From a virus, in the IMG/VR virus record IMGVR_UViG_3300034111_000733, positions 1 through 24,502 of that record: a stretch of 24,502 nt of DNA; one strand, written 5' to 3'. Both the position numbers and the translations under genes were made by a program. Positions 7,147 through 15,359 of this stretch are shown piece after piece. Position 1 is the stretch's first letter; each line of letters begins with the position of its first letter. The notes below the pieces were generated by a model. The model was not told the origin of the DNA, ran no database searches, and saw only the letters and a program-made list of their open reading frames with translations.

Positions 7147-8556
7147 ATGTTCACCTTTGGCTCACAGGTAAATCCCTCCCTGTTGCGGCAGGACTTCTCG
7201 CCCATCCTTCAGGCCGCGCAGGCGCAGGCTCAGGCTACCCAGCAAGCTGCCGCCATCCGAGCCCAATCACTTGCCCAGCTTGGCTCCACCGTAGCCAAAG
7301 GCATCGAGACCTACACTCAGAATCAGGAGAAAAAGAAGCAGGAGGCTGCGGCCACCGATATGGTGGCTGGCATCTTCAAGGCTAATCCGTTCCTTGCCAA
7401 GAGCTTTAACCTTCCTACAAACCAGAATGGTGAGTTCGACAAGGGAGCTTTGAAGGAGTTTATCAAGGTGTCTGGTGGGCCGGGACAAGCTGTGCAGCTT
7501 GCGTCTGGTCTGGAGCAGATGAGCCGCACCCGTCAGCAACAGGAACAGGATGCAAGGATGCAGGCGATGAAGCTTGCTGAATTGGATCGTCAGGTTGTTG
7601 GGCGCGAGACTCTTAATCGGGCGCTGTCCGCCTCTCCTGCCCAGCAGGCTATTTCTGCTGGAGCTTCGTTTGAGAGGCTGCCGACTGGGGCTGGAGCGTT
7701 TCTTCCGCAGGGTCCGCGCAATACGGCTGAGTTCATTTCCCGCGCTCAGAGTTCTGGCGCTCCTACCGATCTGTGGTTGCCGCAGGCCATTCAGTATTCT
7801 CAAATTGAAGAGAATGTGGCGAAGGCTGGGCCTAAGCCCGAGCAGGGGTTTGCCACTCCCGAGGAGGCCCTTAAAAAGGCGTCCGAATTGGCTAAGGGTC
7901 GTGTTGGAGTTACTCCTACGTTCAGCGTTGTTCAAGGTCGTTACTACCCGACCTTCCGCGAGCAGGAGCCCGGAGCCTATGAGAAGGAGGCTGATAGGTT
8001 GGCGGCGCAGGCTGCTCAAAAGCGGCTGGAGCAATTTACCTCCGACTACGATAATGCCATCGCCGCTGGCAATTCGGCCACGATGATCTTGGAGGGTCTG
8101 GATGCTGGCAAAACTACCGGCATCTTCCGTCCAATGGTTACTTTCTTGAAGCGCGTCGCTGAAGGCGCTGGCGTCAAGGATCTGGGCGTCGCTGAGGATG
8201 AGCTTATTAACAAGGGTATTGCTGGGCAACAGGCGACTCAGATTTCGTTGTTGGCTCGCGGGCTTGGCTCAATGTCCAATGCTGACCGCGAGTTCTACGT
8301 TGCGACCACCCCTTCCATCACGGACTCGACCCTTGCAAATAAGTACTTTGCCGAGATGGCAAAGGAGAATGAGAAGTTCGCCAAGCAGGACCGTGCTCTT
8401 GTTCGCGAAATGCAACGGCAAAGGCCCCCTGTGCCAACCGAAGAGATCGTCCGTACCATTGAGGAGTTGCGCGAAAACCGGAATGTCGCCCGCGATGTCT
8501 ATCGTCGCGTGATTGGCGGTGGCGCTAGTTCTAACGCCAGTAAGTATATCCCGTAA
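7147..8556 (+). CDS. Internal virion protein, gp15-like candidate (469 aa)
   Basis: ATG 7147 is preceded by AAGGA at good spacing. The N-terminus (VNPSLLRQDFSPILQAAQAQAQ) leads to a long Ala/Gln coiled region, a charged segment (NQEKKKQEAA) at about 59-68, and mainly helical sequence up to the end. There is no signal peptide and no enzyme motif. Its place between a Gln-rich ejection-type protein and a 1021-residue protein mirrors the order of the three ejection proteins of T7-like phages (14, 15, 16). That order, not sequence identity, is the main reason for the call. Its stop overlaps the next ATG (TAATG). Confidence 0.6.
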   Translation: MFTFGSQVNPSLLRQDFSPILQAAQAQAQATQQAAAIRAQSLAQLGSTVAKGIETYTQNQEKKKQEAAATDMVAGIFKANPFLAKSFNLPTNQNGEFDKGALKEFIKVSGGPGQAVQLASGLEQMSRTRQQQEQDARMQAMKLAELDRQVVGRETLNRALSASPAQQAISAGASFERLPTGAGAFLPQGPRNTAEFISRAQSSGAPTDLWLPQAIQYSQIEENVAKAGPKPEQGFATPEEALKKASELAKGRVGVTPTFSVVQGRYYPTFREQEPGAYEKEADRLAAQAAQKRLEQFTSDYDNAIAAGNSATMILEGLDAGKTTGIFRPMVTFLKRVAEGAGVKDLGVAEDELINKGIAGQQATQISLLARGLGSMSNADREFYVATTPSITDSTLANKYFAEMAKENEKFAKQDRALVREMQRQRPPVPTEEIVRTIEELRENRNVARDVYRRVIGGGASSNASKYIP

Positions 8557-11500
8557 TGGCCTATACCACTCAACAGCTTACTATCGCCATTCAACGGGCC
8601 AAAGCCGACAATAATGATGCGGCTGTAGAAGAGCTTTCTGCCCTTCTAGCGCAGGCTCAAAAATCTGCTACTGCGCCTGCTCCAGTAGCTGCCCCGGTTG
8701 AGGCGCAAATGCCTGAGCAAGGTAGCAGCTTTCGGCCTCCAGCTTCTGCGTTTTCCGCTGCCCGTCCTGATGTTGCCGGGGCTCAATTCCAGCCTCCTGA
8801 AGGGTTGCGCCAGTTCCTCTATTCTTCGCTTGAGACGGTTCCGCCTGCGCTCGCTTCGATGCGTCTTGCTGCTAGCACTACCCCGCAGGGAATGGCGGCC
8901 AACGTGCTGGCAACGGGCCTTACTGCTGGGCTTGCCCAACTTAGCTCCATTGGGCTTCGGGGCGGGGATGTGACTTCACCCGAATCTTTGGGTAAGGCTG
9001 CTAAGGCTAGCATTGAGTTTGGTCCTCCGGGGCCGATTTTGGGCGGTCGCGCCTTTCTTGGTCTTCAGGGTGGGTTCTCTAAGGCCGCTCAGTCTGGCAT
9101 TTTGGCAGGAACGGCGGCTGCTACTGGAGCTGGTGCGGAACAGATGGTTAGCGGTAAGAACATCACTCCTGAAAAGAACTGGGAAAACGCAGTTCTTCCG
9201 TCTCTTACTTCAGCTAGCTTGTTCGGGCTTGGTCAGGCTGGTGGCAGACTGTACGAGTTTGGCTCACAAATCGCGGCTAGGCGTTCTTTCTTCCAGTCGC
9301 TCGGCATTAAGAATCCGACCCTTGCCGCTATTATGCCGGAACGATTCGGCGTTGTAGAGTCTGCCGGACAGTACACGGACCCAGCCCTTGCTGCTCAACG
9401 TGCTCAGATGGAGGAAGACGCTTCGTCTATGGTTATGGGCAAGTTCCAAAACGGAAACTTTGCCTCTAACGAGCAAGTAGCCAACCTCATCAATCCGCAG
9501 ATTGCCGCGATTCGGGATGCCGATAACTTCGTAAAGGCTGCCAATGCCACCTACGAACAGGCTAACGCTGCTTATTTAGCGGCGCAGGCCAACACTCAGT
9601 TGAACCCTGTTCAGAAGGCTACTGTCCTTCAGGATGCCAAAGAACAGGTCTATCGCGCTGTTCAGGATCAGGCTTCGGCAATCCTAAATCGCCGCAAGAT
9701 CAACCCTGTTGAGATGAGCGGTCAGGCTGAAGAGGTTTCTGGTGTTCTTCAGAACCTGATGACCCTTCGCAGCAATGTTGCGAAGGATAAGTATGCTCCG
9801 TTGCGTTCCATTGGTGCCGTTTTCTCGGTGGATGAAATTGAGGATGCGGCTCGTAAGGGTATGGGCGCATACGCCGACACGGAGCAGGGTAAGGTGATTC
9901 TTAAAGGCATTCGCGGCTACACCGGTGACGGGGTTCAGGTGTCCCCTGAGCGCGTAAACCCGGAAGCGGCTTTTGATCCTACCGCTCCGATCACCCTGCC
10001 TTCTGACACACGGTTCGACCTTGAGGCCGTTCGCCAGATGCGCGCTGACATTTCCGAGATCATTGATGCTCAAGAAGCGGGCTTTCAAGGCAAGATGGAA
10101 CGTGAGGCCAGTAAGGCTTATGCCGCCATCAACGATCGGGTTCGTGAGCGCCTAAAGGGTATCGGTACTGAGACTTTGGCTCAACAATGGGATGCGGCTC
10201 GTGATTACTGGGCAAGCACGTTCCGCGCAATGGAGAGCGATGACAGGGTTCTCCGTATGCTCGTTAAGGGCAAGGCTACGACCGACGATATTGGCTTAAT
10301 TGCATCCAAGCTAGTTGGAGCGGATGCTGGGACCATCAAGGCGCTCAATGGGTTTGTCGATGTCGTGTCTCAGTCCGATCCGGTTCAGCGAGACCTTACG
10401 TTGTCTGCCATTGGTTCTGCGGTCTCTAACAACCTGATGTTCAAGCATACATTGGCTGACGGAGGGACCAACTGGAATGGGCTCTTTGACGAGGTTCTGC
10501 GCTATTCTGGAGTTCAGGGCGTAGAACGCATCTTCCCGGTGGCGAAGCTTGGACTCGGAACCCGTCAGCAGATTCAGCAGAATCGGGCTGTTGTTCGGGA
10601 CTTTAAGGATCGCGGACTGACGGATACGGCTATTACTGAGGCGTTCAATAGCCCGCTGTTCCAAGAGGCGGTGGCCGCTGGTTCTTCTGGCACTAAGGCT
10701 CTTACAAGGAGTCTTGCTGAGGCCGAGTTTCGTCAGCGTGTTTTGACGGCTCAGGGACTAATAGCTGCGGGACTTACCGCCAAGGCTAATGCTGAGTTTT
10801 CCAAGGCTAATCAGGCCCTTCAAGTAGCTGGTCTTAGCAAGGATCAGGCACGGCAGCGGGTTCAAGAATTGCAACTGGACCCGGCCTATCGGGTACTTAG
10901 CGGTCAACTTGAGCTAAGTAAGGCTCCTGAAGTTACTGCTGGCCGGATTGGCGATCTCTTGCTCAAGGCGGATGAGCCCACAGCTAGGATGTGGGTCAAT
11001 CATCTCAAGAAGACTGACCCCAACGCCTTTGATGTCATCGCCACGAATACTCTTGGCAACTTCTTAGAATCTAACCTTAAGTCGGCTGGTGCAGTTACCC
11101 GGGCTGGATTTGAAGGCGATCCACGGGTTGTCGATTTCACCAAGCTTCGCACGCAATTCAGCATTCGGAATAGCGACTACGCTAAACTTCGGGCCATTTT
11201 GCCGGACGATACGATGGCCCGTCTTGATGCTATGCCTGCCGTCGTTCGCCTGATGGACGACGCCTTAAACTCAAGGCCCGTCTCCGATAGTTCCATTCGG
11301 CGTATGGCCCAGATTCTTGGCTTAGGGCTTGGTTTTGTCCAAGACATCCCGGCTGGCAAAATTCCTATTGAAAGGTTTGGCAATCGTCGTTGGTTTGAGA
11401 AGTTTGGCGATATTGTCGCCAACGGTTCCTACAACTTGGTTGCCAAGCAGCTCCTGAACCCGGAAAGCAACATTGTTGGCTTTGGGGGTAGCTACGCCGA

Positions 11501-11621
11501 CTTTGTTAGCCGCCTCCCCACCCAGCAGGCCACCATCCTCCTCTTCGACAAGAAGCTGGCGGATCAGATGGCTCGGCAAGATGAGCGGGATCGGGCTAAA
11601 CAAGGTCAGCCCACTCGCTGA
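8556..11621 (+). CDS. Large internal virion / ejection protein (1021 aa)
   Basis: This is the largest gene of the window and the last on the plus strand. Residues about 5-35 are the short helical hairpin LTIAIQRAKADNNDAAVEELSA-type unit, seen at the start of many large phage virion proteins. A Pro/Ala linker (36-60) follows. Residues about 100-200 are Gly/Ala-rich and partly hydrophobic (AGTAAATGAGAEQ) and may contact membrane. The remainder is helical and charged. I see no lysozyme or peptidase active site, so if it is the gp16-equivalent it lacks an obvious transglycosylase domain. It likely travels in the capsid and is ejected with the DNA. Its 3' end overlaps the convergent gene at 11596-11847 by 26 bases. 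Confidence 0.65.
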   Translation: MAYTTQQLTIAIQRAKADNNDAAVEELSALLAQAQKSATAPAPVAAPVEAQMPEQGSSFRPPASAFSAARPDVAGAQFQPPEGLRQFLYSSLETVPPALASMRLAASTTPQGMAANVLATGLTAGLAQLSSIGLRGGDVTSPESLGKAAKASIEFGPPGPILGGRAFLGLQGGFSKAAQSGILAGTAAATGAGAEQMVSGKNITPEKNWENAVLPSLTSASLFGLGQAGGRLYEFGSQIAARRSFFQSLGIKNPTLAAIMPERFGVVESAGQYTDPALAAQRAQMEEDASSMVMGKFQNGNFASNEQVANLINPQIAAIRDADNFVKAANATYEQANAAYLAAQANTQLNPVQKATVLQDAKEQVYRAVQDQASAILNRRKINPVEMSGQAEEVSGVLQNLMTLRSNVAKDKYAPLRSIGAVFSVDEIEDAARKGMGAYADTEQGKVILKGIRGYTGDGVQVSPERVNPEAAFDPTAPITLPSDTRFDLEAVRQMRADISEIIDAQEAGFQGKMEREASKAYAAINDRVRERLKGIGTETLAQQWDAARDYWASTFRAMESDDRVLRMLVKGKATTDDIGLIASKLVGADAGTIKALNGFVDVVSQSDPVQRDLTLSAIGSAVSNNLMFKHTLADGGTNWNGLFDEVLRYSGVQGVERIFPVAKLGLGTRQQIQQNRAVVRDFKDRGLTDTAITEAFNSPLFQEAVAAGSSGTKALTRSLAEAEFRQRVLTAQGLIAAGLTAKANAEFSKANQALQVAGLSKDQARQRVQELQLDPAYRVLSGQLELSKAPEVTAGRIGDLLLKADEPTARMWVNHLKKTDPNAFDVIATNTLGNFLESNLKSAGAVTRAGFEGDPRVVDFTKLRTQFSIRNSDYAKLRAILPDDTMARLDAMPAVVRLMDDALNSRPVSDSSIRRMAQILGLGLGFVQDIPAGKIPIERFGNRRWFEKFGDIVANGSYNLVAKQLLNPESNIVGFGGSYADFVSRLPTQQATILLFDKKLADQMARQDERDRAKQGQPTR

Positions 11622-11847
11622 TCCGTTCGAACCACCCCGGTTCCAGCCAGAACCGTTGTCCGTCCGTAGGGCCGGACCATATCTCCCCTAGGTAGGTAGG
11701 TTGGCCCGCGTCTGGGTGCGGGGCTGTACCCACAAGTGTGAACTTATGCCTTTTGACCGGCATTACGGTGAGCCCTTCCTTGGACTCCACCAGAACCCCT
11801 TCTACGTGGGGTTTGAACTGGTAGAGCGGCTCTAGTACGTCTTGCAC
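11596..11847 (-). CDS. Hypothetical protein, last gene of the minus-strand block (83 aa)
   Basis: Start GTG 11847 is supported by AAGGGG 7 bases upstream. The product (MQDVLEPLYQFKPHVEGVLVESKEG at the start in two parts, C-terminal GWFERISEWADLV) is a compact, soluble-looking protein with no motif I recognise. It overlaps the end of the plus-strand virion gene tail-to-tail by 26 bases and is separated from the phosphoesterase gene by 44 bases. No intrinsic terminator is evident in the convergent zone. Confidence 0.65.
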   Translation of the reverse strand: MQDVLEPLYQFKPHVEGVLVESKEGLTVMPVKRHKFTLVGTAPHPDAGQPTYLGEIWSGPTDGQRFWLEPGWFERISEWADLV

Positions 11848-11891
11848 GGCAAAACCCCTTAAAATCGACTCTAGGGCCTTCTGTGAGCGTT

Positions 11892-12749
11892 TTAGGCGGT
11901 GCCCCGGATGCGTAGTTCGATGTGGTCCTCGCCACCCACCCGTACCCGGACTGGGGTGATTTCGAACTCAATCCACCCCAAGGAGGCGGGAGCACGCCCA
12001 GCATCGACGTTATAGCTCACCTTCCCGGACTCGTAAGCCTTGAGGAAAGATCCGGTGCGGCCACCCCAAATGGCACGTTCACGGATGACAGGCTCCTTCT
12101 TGGCCCCACGCTTTAGCTGGAGGCGGGGGAACAAGGGCAGACAGCCCTTCCCGTGGGTGTGCCCCATCAGATAGATGTCGGCCTCCGTCCACGGCACCAT
12201 ATCCTGAACCGACTTGAACTGCCCGCCAATGGTAGCCCCGCCTCCCCTGCCGTGATGGGCAAAGATGGTCAGCATATGGCTGCGATTGCCGCGTTTACTC
12301 TTTAGGGTTATACCGACAATGGCAGACACCCCCAGAAACTTTGTGCCCAGAGCCGCCGCAAGTAGATGATCGGTAGTGTTGCCGTCACCAAGATCAAGAT
12401 AGTGATTGCCGCCAAGAAGGCCAATGCAGCGCCCACGCATAAACTGCAACTCATTAGCAAGAGTCCGAGTAACGCCCTTATAAACATCTTTGAGAGTGTT
12501 CTTTGTAGTGTCGTGTAGAGGGCCGAGGACCATCCGTTCCGAGGTGCTCATCCCGTCCGTGTAATCTCCCATCCCGAGGAAGATGGCGTTCTTCTTGGAT
12601 TTGGCGTAGGCCAAGAACTCCCGCCAATGCCCATCCGCGAACATATCGGAATCGCGGTGAACATCCCCGAAGGGAATCAGGGTGAAGGGCTTGTTCTCCT
12701 CGATCTCCAGATCGACGAAGTGTCCGTAGAATTGGCCGCAGGTCTTCAT
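11892..12749 (-). CDS. Calcineurin-like metallophosphoesterase (285 aa)
   Basis: All five metal-binding blocks of the calcineurin-like phosphoesterase fold are present in order: GDVH at 28-31, GDYTD at 61-65, GGNHY at 113-117, AHHG at 164-167 and GHTHG at 196-200. The family cleaves phosphodiesters or phosphomonoesters with two metal ions. In phages such genes lie in nucleic-acid metabolism clusters and may act as nucleases, as SbcD does, but the substrate cannot be read from sequence. It has no signal peptide, so it acts in the cytoplasm. ATG 12749 overlaps the stop of the HNH gene (ATGA), showing translational coupling, and it lies behind an A-rich leader. Confidence 0.85.
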   Translation of the reverse strand: MKTCGQFYGHFVDLEIEENKPFTLIPFGDVHRDSDMFADGHWREFLAYAKSKKNAIFLGMGDYTDGMSTSERMVLGPLHDTTKNTLKDVYKGVTRTLANELQFMRGRCIGLLGGNHYLDLGDGNTTDHLLAAALGTKFLGVSAIVGITLKSKRGNRSHMLTIFAHHGRGGGATIGGQFKSVQDMVPWTEADIYLMGHTHGKGCLPLFPRLQLKRGAKKEPVIRERAIWGGRTGSFLKAYESGKVSYNVDAGRAPASLGWIEFEITPVRVRVGGEDHIELRIRGTA

Positions 12750-13099
12750 TTCTTGTTAGCCTTCCTTATCTCACGTTGCTGTGCGGTGACCTGTGAGTGG
12801 CACGCCGTACATAAAAGACGGAACCCTGCGGCCTCGACAAAAAGCCGGGAGACGTACTCATCCCATCCTCGGAATCCGCGTACAGGGTCCACGACGGGCT
12901 CGATGTGATCAATATGGGTTTCTGAATTCCCAACGACCTTTTTGCAGGAGGCGCAGACGTACTGATTTCGTCCAATTCTCGCAGCCTTGCGGCAAGAATG
13001 CTTAGGCCCCCATCGCCCAGAAGCCCTACGCAATGCAGATGTAACGAAGCTACGGAATCTAGCTGGGGTCCATTGTCCATCGTTGTGGGGCTTCAACAT
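12746..13099 (-). CDS. HNH-type zinc-binding nuclease-like protein (117 aa)
   Basis: Two CxxC knuckles (residues 49-52 and 97-100, the second followed by His101) frame the line THIDHIEPVVDP at 61-72, the usual HNH beta-beta-alpha metal site with HIDH. The N-terminal RRASGRWGPKHSCRKAAR is basic and probably contacts DNA. The order Cys pair, DH, Cys pair is typical of small phage HNH endonucleases. It overlaps the PD-(D/E)XK gene by 7 bases upstream and the phosphoesterase by 4 bases downstream. Phage HNH proteins act in packaging, homing or recombination; its place here among nucleases favours DNA metabolism. Confidence 0.75.
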   Translation of the reverse strand: MLKPHNDGQWTPARFRSFVTSALRRASGRWGPKHSCRKAARIGRNQYVCASCKKVVGNSETHIDHIEPVVDPVRGFRGWDEYVSRLFVEAAGFRLLCTACHSQVTAQQREIRKANKK

Positions 13100-13554
13100 T
13101 TCATTAAAGAGAGTGGTAGGTAGGCGTTGTCTCGCATTGCCGTGCCTCCATTGCAGGTGGCCTGCGTTGACGTTCGCTCCACCTTAACATCGACTGTCCA
13201 CTCCCCCTGACTATCGCACACCTTCCACCAGACCGTCTTGGTCTCTGGGATCAAGTAGACGAGTAGCAGGCCGGGGCAGCGGAGTGCCTTGGCTACTGAC
13301 CTAAGCTTCTCCAGCTTAGAGAAGGTGACTAAGTAGGAGCCGAAGCCGGAAAGCTGCTGATGGGTGAGATTGCGGGTTTTCACCTCCGCGACCCCTACGA
13401 TGGACGAGCGCCAGAGGATGGCGTCCACATCCGCATCCGAGGTGTCGGTGGTAGTGGCATAGCCCACCTTCTTGGCCTCACAGAACGATTGCAGACACAG
13501 ATGCTGGTAGCTGATGTACCGGCGTCCATTCTCCGTGTTGCAATCGAGGCTCAT
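13093..13554 (-). CDS. PD-(D/E)XK nuclease-like protein (153 aa)
   Basis: The core DADVDAILWR at 41-50, followed by GVAEVKTRN at 54-62 and Gln67, reproduces the D...(D/E)-x-K active site with a downstream Gln, as in Holliday-junction resolvase and restriction-like nucleases. An N-terminal helix with YQHLCLQSFCEAKKVGY fits the usual helix before the first catalytic Asp. The C-terminal half shows the beta strand LLLVYLIPETKTVWW. The protein is small, so a structure-specific endonuclease is more likely than a processive exonuclease. ATG 13554 overlaps the previous stop as ATGA. Confidence 0.7.
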   Translation of the reverse strand: MSLDCNTENGRRYISYQHLCLQSFCEAKKVGYATTTDTSDADVDAILWRSSIVGVAEVKTRNLTHQQLSGFGSYLVTFSKLEKLRSVAKALRCPGLLLVYLIPETKTVWWKVCDSQGEWTVDVKVERTSTQATCNGGTAMRDNAYLPLSLMKC

Positions 13555-13808
13555 CCTATCGTCCTCCGAATGACCTCATTGCCCAGCCATAGAACACAGG
13601 CGTGGATGTGTTTACACCTATCTCTATCCGTCTGGGGGTACTCAGCATTCTTACCTTCTTTCAGGCGGGGCTGGCATCTGGTTTCCCAGTCCCGGCAGGT
13701 GCATTGACCCCTCCCTCTGTGGAGGGAGAGGTCGATGACGTAGAACTCCTCCTCCTTCGACTCCGAAGTTACGTGGAAGAGAAGCTGGCCTCTGTGCTCA
13801 ATCGTCAC
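13551..13808 (-). CDS. SWIM-type zinc-finger protein (85 aa)
   Basis: From GTG 13808 the protein reads MTIEHRGQLLFHVTSES, two beta strands, then CTCRDW at 36-41 and CKHIHACVLWLG from 65. The spacing C-x-C-xn-C-x-H is the SWIM zinc finger, a small DNA- or protein-binding module. I prefer GTG 13808 over the in-frame GTG 13838 because AGAGG lies 7 bases upstream of it and the overlap with the preceding small gene is then only 11 bases. The gene is coupled to the PD-(D/E)XK gene by ATGA, so the two may work as a pair on DNA. Confidence 0.7.
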   Translation of the reverse strand: MTIEHRGQLLFHVTSESKEEEFYVIDLSLHRGRGQCTCRDWETRCQPRLKEGKNAEYPQTDRDRCKHIHACVLWLGNEVIRRTIG

Positions 13809-13962
13809 GGAGGGCCTCTGACCTGATACGTTCACCACGAGCTTGGGTGAACTTGTGATAACGCTCCATTGCCCGGAACTGTTCTACGGGGTCTTCTTCA
13901 GCCCCAATGTCGTTGACCAGCTCTTCCATCAATCGCTCTTCAAGTGTCTCTAGCTTTCGCAT
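13798..13962 (-). CDS. Small charged helical protein (54 aa)
   Basis: This short gene reads MRKLETLEERLMEELVNDIG, then AEEDPVEQFRAMERYHKF and a basic end. It is a highly charged, helical protein with a possible two-helix hairpin. It fills what would otherwise be a gap between the HNH gene (overlap 23 bases) and the SWIM gene (overlap 11 bases with the preferred start). No Shine-Dalgarno sequence precedes ATG 13962; the leader is A/C-rich, as for several other genes here. I recognise no family. Confidence 0.6.
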   Translation of the reverse strand: MRKLETLEERLMEELVNDIGAEEDPVEQFRAMERYHKFTQARGERIRSEALRDD

Positions 13963-14224
13963 ATAGGTAGTTGTGTTGTGTCGCCCATTTAGGATCGGCG
14001 TGAATTAAGTTATGACAGGGGCGACAGACTGCCATAAAGATACGAGTGTCACAGAGCTTCCCCCCACGCCCAAGAGGAAGCTTGTGGTGAATGTCCTGTG
14101 CGTCGCTTCTCTGACAACACTCACAGGACGGGTTGACTGACAAATACTCAGCCTTCAGCTCCCGGTAGAGCTTCAGGGCTTCCTGCCTTTTCCGGCTTAC
14201 TTTTCTTAAAGGTGAGCGTCGCAA
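13940..14224 (-). CDS. HNH endonuclease (94 aa)
   Basis: The N-terminus MRRSPLRKVSRKR is the basic lead typical of small phage HNH proteins. CxxC at 34-37, DIHHKLPLGRGG from 44, CRPCHNLIH at 67-75 complete a textbook HNH site with two zinc knuckles. The start is TTG 14224: the conserved basic lead begins right there and no ATG or GTG is available. The gene overlaps the preceding small gene by 77 bases, which is long but both frames look coding. Likely a nicking or double-strand nuclease acting on phage or host DNA. Confidence 0.8.
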   Translation of the reverse strand: MRRSPLRKVSRKRQEALKLYRELKAEYLSVNPSCECCQRSDAQDIHHKLPLGRGGKLCDTRIFMAVCRPCHNLIHADPKWATQHNYLYAKARDT

Positions 14225-14354
14225 GTTTGTCGTGGAGTTTCCAGAGCTGTTTAGCAGTCTGGGGGTTGAAGGCTTGAGCCATCCCAGCGCGCATTGCTAC
14301 GCACTTACGGATGTTCTGCCAGTCGCCCACACTAAGACCGGGGATCGTAGGCAT
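14148..14354 (-). CDS. Small hypothetical protein (68 aa)
   Basis: ATG 14354 is preceded by GGAGGT with 6-base spacing, one of the best ribosome-binding sites of the window, which fixes the start inside a longer open frame. The product MPTIPGLSVGDWQNIRKCVA continues with a helical middle (QTAKQLWKLHDKLATL) and a Pro/Gly/Ala tail. It overlaps the exonuclease gene by 23 bases and the HNH gene by 77 bases. No family recognised. Confidence 0.65.
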   Translation of the reverse strand: MPTIPGLSVGDWQNIRKCVAMRAGMAQAFNPQTAKQLWKLHDKLATLTFKKSKPEKAGSPEALPGAEG

Positions 14355-15111
14355 TCTTGTACCTCCAGATTTGGGCTGCGGAGCAGAACAGTTCAAACGC
14401 CTCGCGCATCTCCGCCGCTGAGTACTCAACGACCTCGATACGTCCGGGTTCCGTGGTGGAGATGTAGACGTTGTAGCCTACGGAGTTCTCCTTGATGGGT
14501 CCACCATTGCACCAGTACGCAACGTGGTAGGCCGCGATCTGGGGGATGTGGCCGAATTTAGGAGTGATGGGCTCGCCGGGAGTGGTCTTCGTGCTTTTAA
14601 AGTCCAAGATACCGCACAGCATTCCCTTGGTCACCGCGAGGTCTGTGGTCCCCGCGTACCCGTACTCGTGTGAAACAACGGTCACCTCAGAGTCCGCGAT
14701 GTCCAGCCCCAGCTCCTTCACCTTGTTGATGGCGTTCATAGCCATATCCAGCTCAGGGCCAGCGTGAGGAACAGGCTGTCCCTTCAGGTCTGCCTCGATG
14801 TTGGCGTGGATGCGGGTCCCCAGCTCGGCAGCGCCGGAAACCTCGTCCAGAGCCTTGGAAAGGGCACTAGCGACGTATTCCTCCATCTGCTCATCTCCGA
14901 TGGGAGGAGCGTGAAAGCAGTACTCCGCGACCTTGCCCATCTTCCAGCGGTTCAAAGCTGGGTTGTCGATGACCGACAGGATGCCGGTGATGGACGGAAG
15001 GAGCCCCTGCTCCTTCGCGTCCCGAATCGTGGTGGCCCGGAAGGGATTCTTGGCCCCTTTCTTGGTTGGCTGCGTGTGTGCAGCCGCGCCTTCCGTGGTG
15101 TACCAATGCAT
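14332..15111 (-). CDS. RecB/Cas4-like PD-(D/E)XK exonuclease (259 aa)
   Basis: The motifs come in the order of the RecB/Cas4 exonuclease family: GTRIH at 98-102 (motif with metal-binding His), GTTDLAV at 154-160 (catalytic Asp), GILDFKSTK at 167-175 (D-x-K pair) and QIAAYHVAYW at 191-200 (motif with Gln and Tyr). I see no cluster of four Cys for a Cas4 iron-sulphur centre, so it is nearer to phage RecB-type nucleases. With ERF next door it should supply the resection partner of a two-component recombination system: exonuclease makes single strands, ERF anneals them. ATG 15111 shares one base with the previous stop (TAATG). Confidence 0.8.
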   Translation of the reverse strand: MHWYTTEGAAAHTQPTKKGAKNPFRATTIRDAKEQGLLPSITGILSVIDNPALNRWKMGKVAEYCFHAPPIGDEQMEEYVASALSKALDEVSGAAELGTRIHANIEADLKGQPVPHAGPELDMAMNAINKVKELGLDIADSEVTVVSHEYGYAGTTDLAVTKGMLCGILDFKSTKTTPGEPITPKFGHIPQIAAYHVAYWCNGGPIKENSVGYNVYISTTEPGRIEVVEYSAAEMREAFELFCSAAQIWRYKNAYDPRS

Positions 15112-15329
15112 CAGAGTTCGTCCGTGGAGGACGGCTTATTGGTGGGACGGGGCTCCGAGATGGACAGGGACAGGAACTTGCCGCCAGTCTTGCCCTCCTT
15201 GAGCCACCCGGCGAGGCGATAGTCCTTGCCGTTGACATTGAGCTTTCCGGTGTAGTCCGGCTTGTTGGAGCCCTCCTCCTTGTTGGTGTCGCGGAAAAGA
15301 ACGCCCTTATTGGTGTTGTCGTAGGTCAT
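15111..15329 (-). CDS. Small conserved recombination-module protein, possible ssDNA binder (72 aa)
   Basis: The line YDNTNKGVLFRDTNKEEG, then PDYTGKLNVNGKDYRLAGW, then GKFLSLSISE matches a small phage protein commonly found beside annealing proteins and exonucleases. Its strand pattern fits a small beta-barrel, possibly an OB-like fold, so binding of single-stranded DNA is a reasonable inference but not shown. It lies between ERF and the exonuclease, 30 bases after ERF, and starts behind an A/C-rich leader with no Shine-Dalgarno sequence. Confidence 0.75.
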   Translation of the reverse strand: MTYDNTNKGVLFRDTNKEEGSNKPDYTGKLNVNGKDYRLAGWLKEGKTGGKFLSLSISEPRPTNKPSSTDEL

Positions 15330-15359
15330 ATTATTGTTGGTTGTGGTTTGGGTTACGGG

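Noticed and set aside
11625-11645. TTCGAAC motif like a tRNA T-loop
   Set aside because: No flanking T-stem, anticodon stem or acceptor pairing could be found; it lies inside the small minus-strand gene.
11622-11720. Possible terminator between the converging gene blocks
   Set aside because: Short stems such as GGTTC/GAACC exist, but none is followed by a T-run on either strand.
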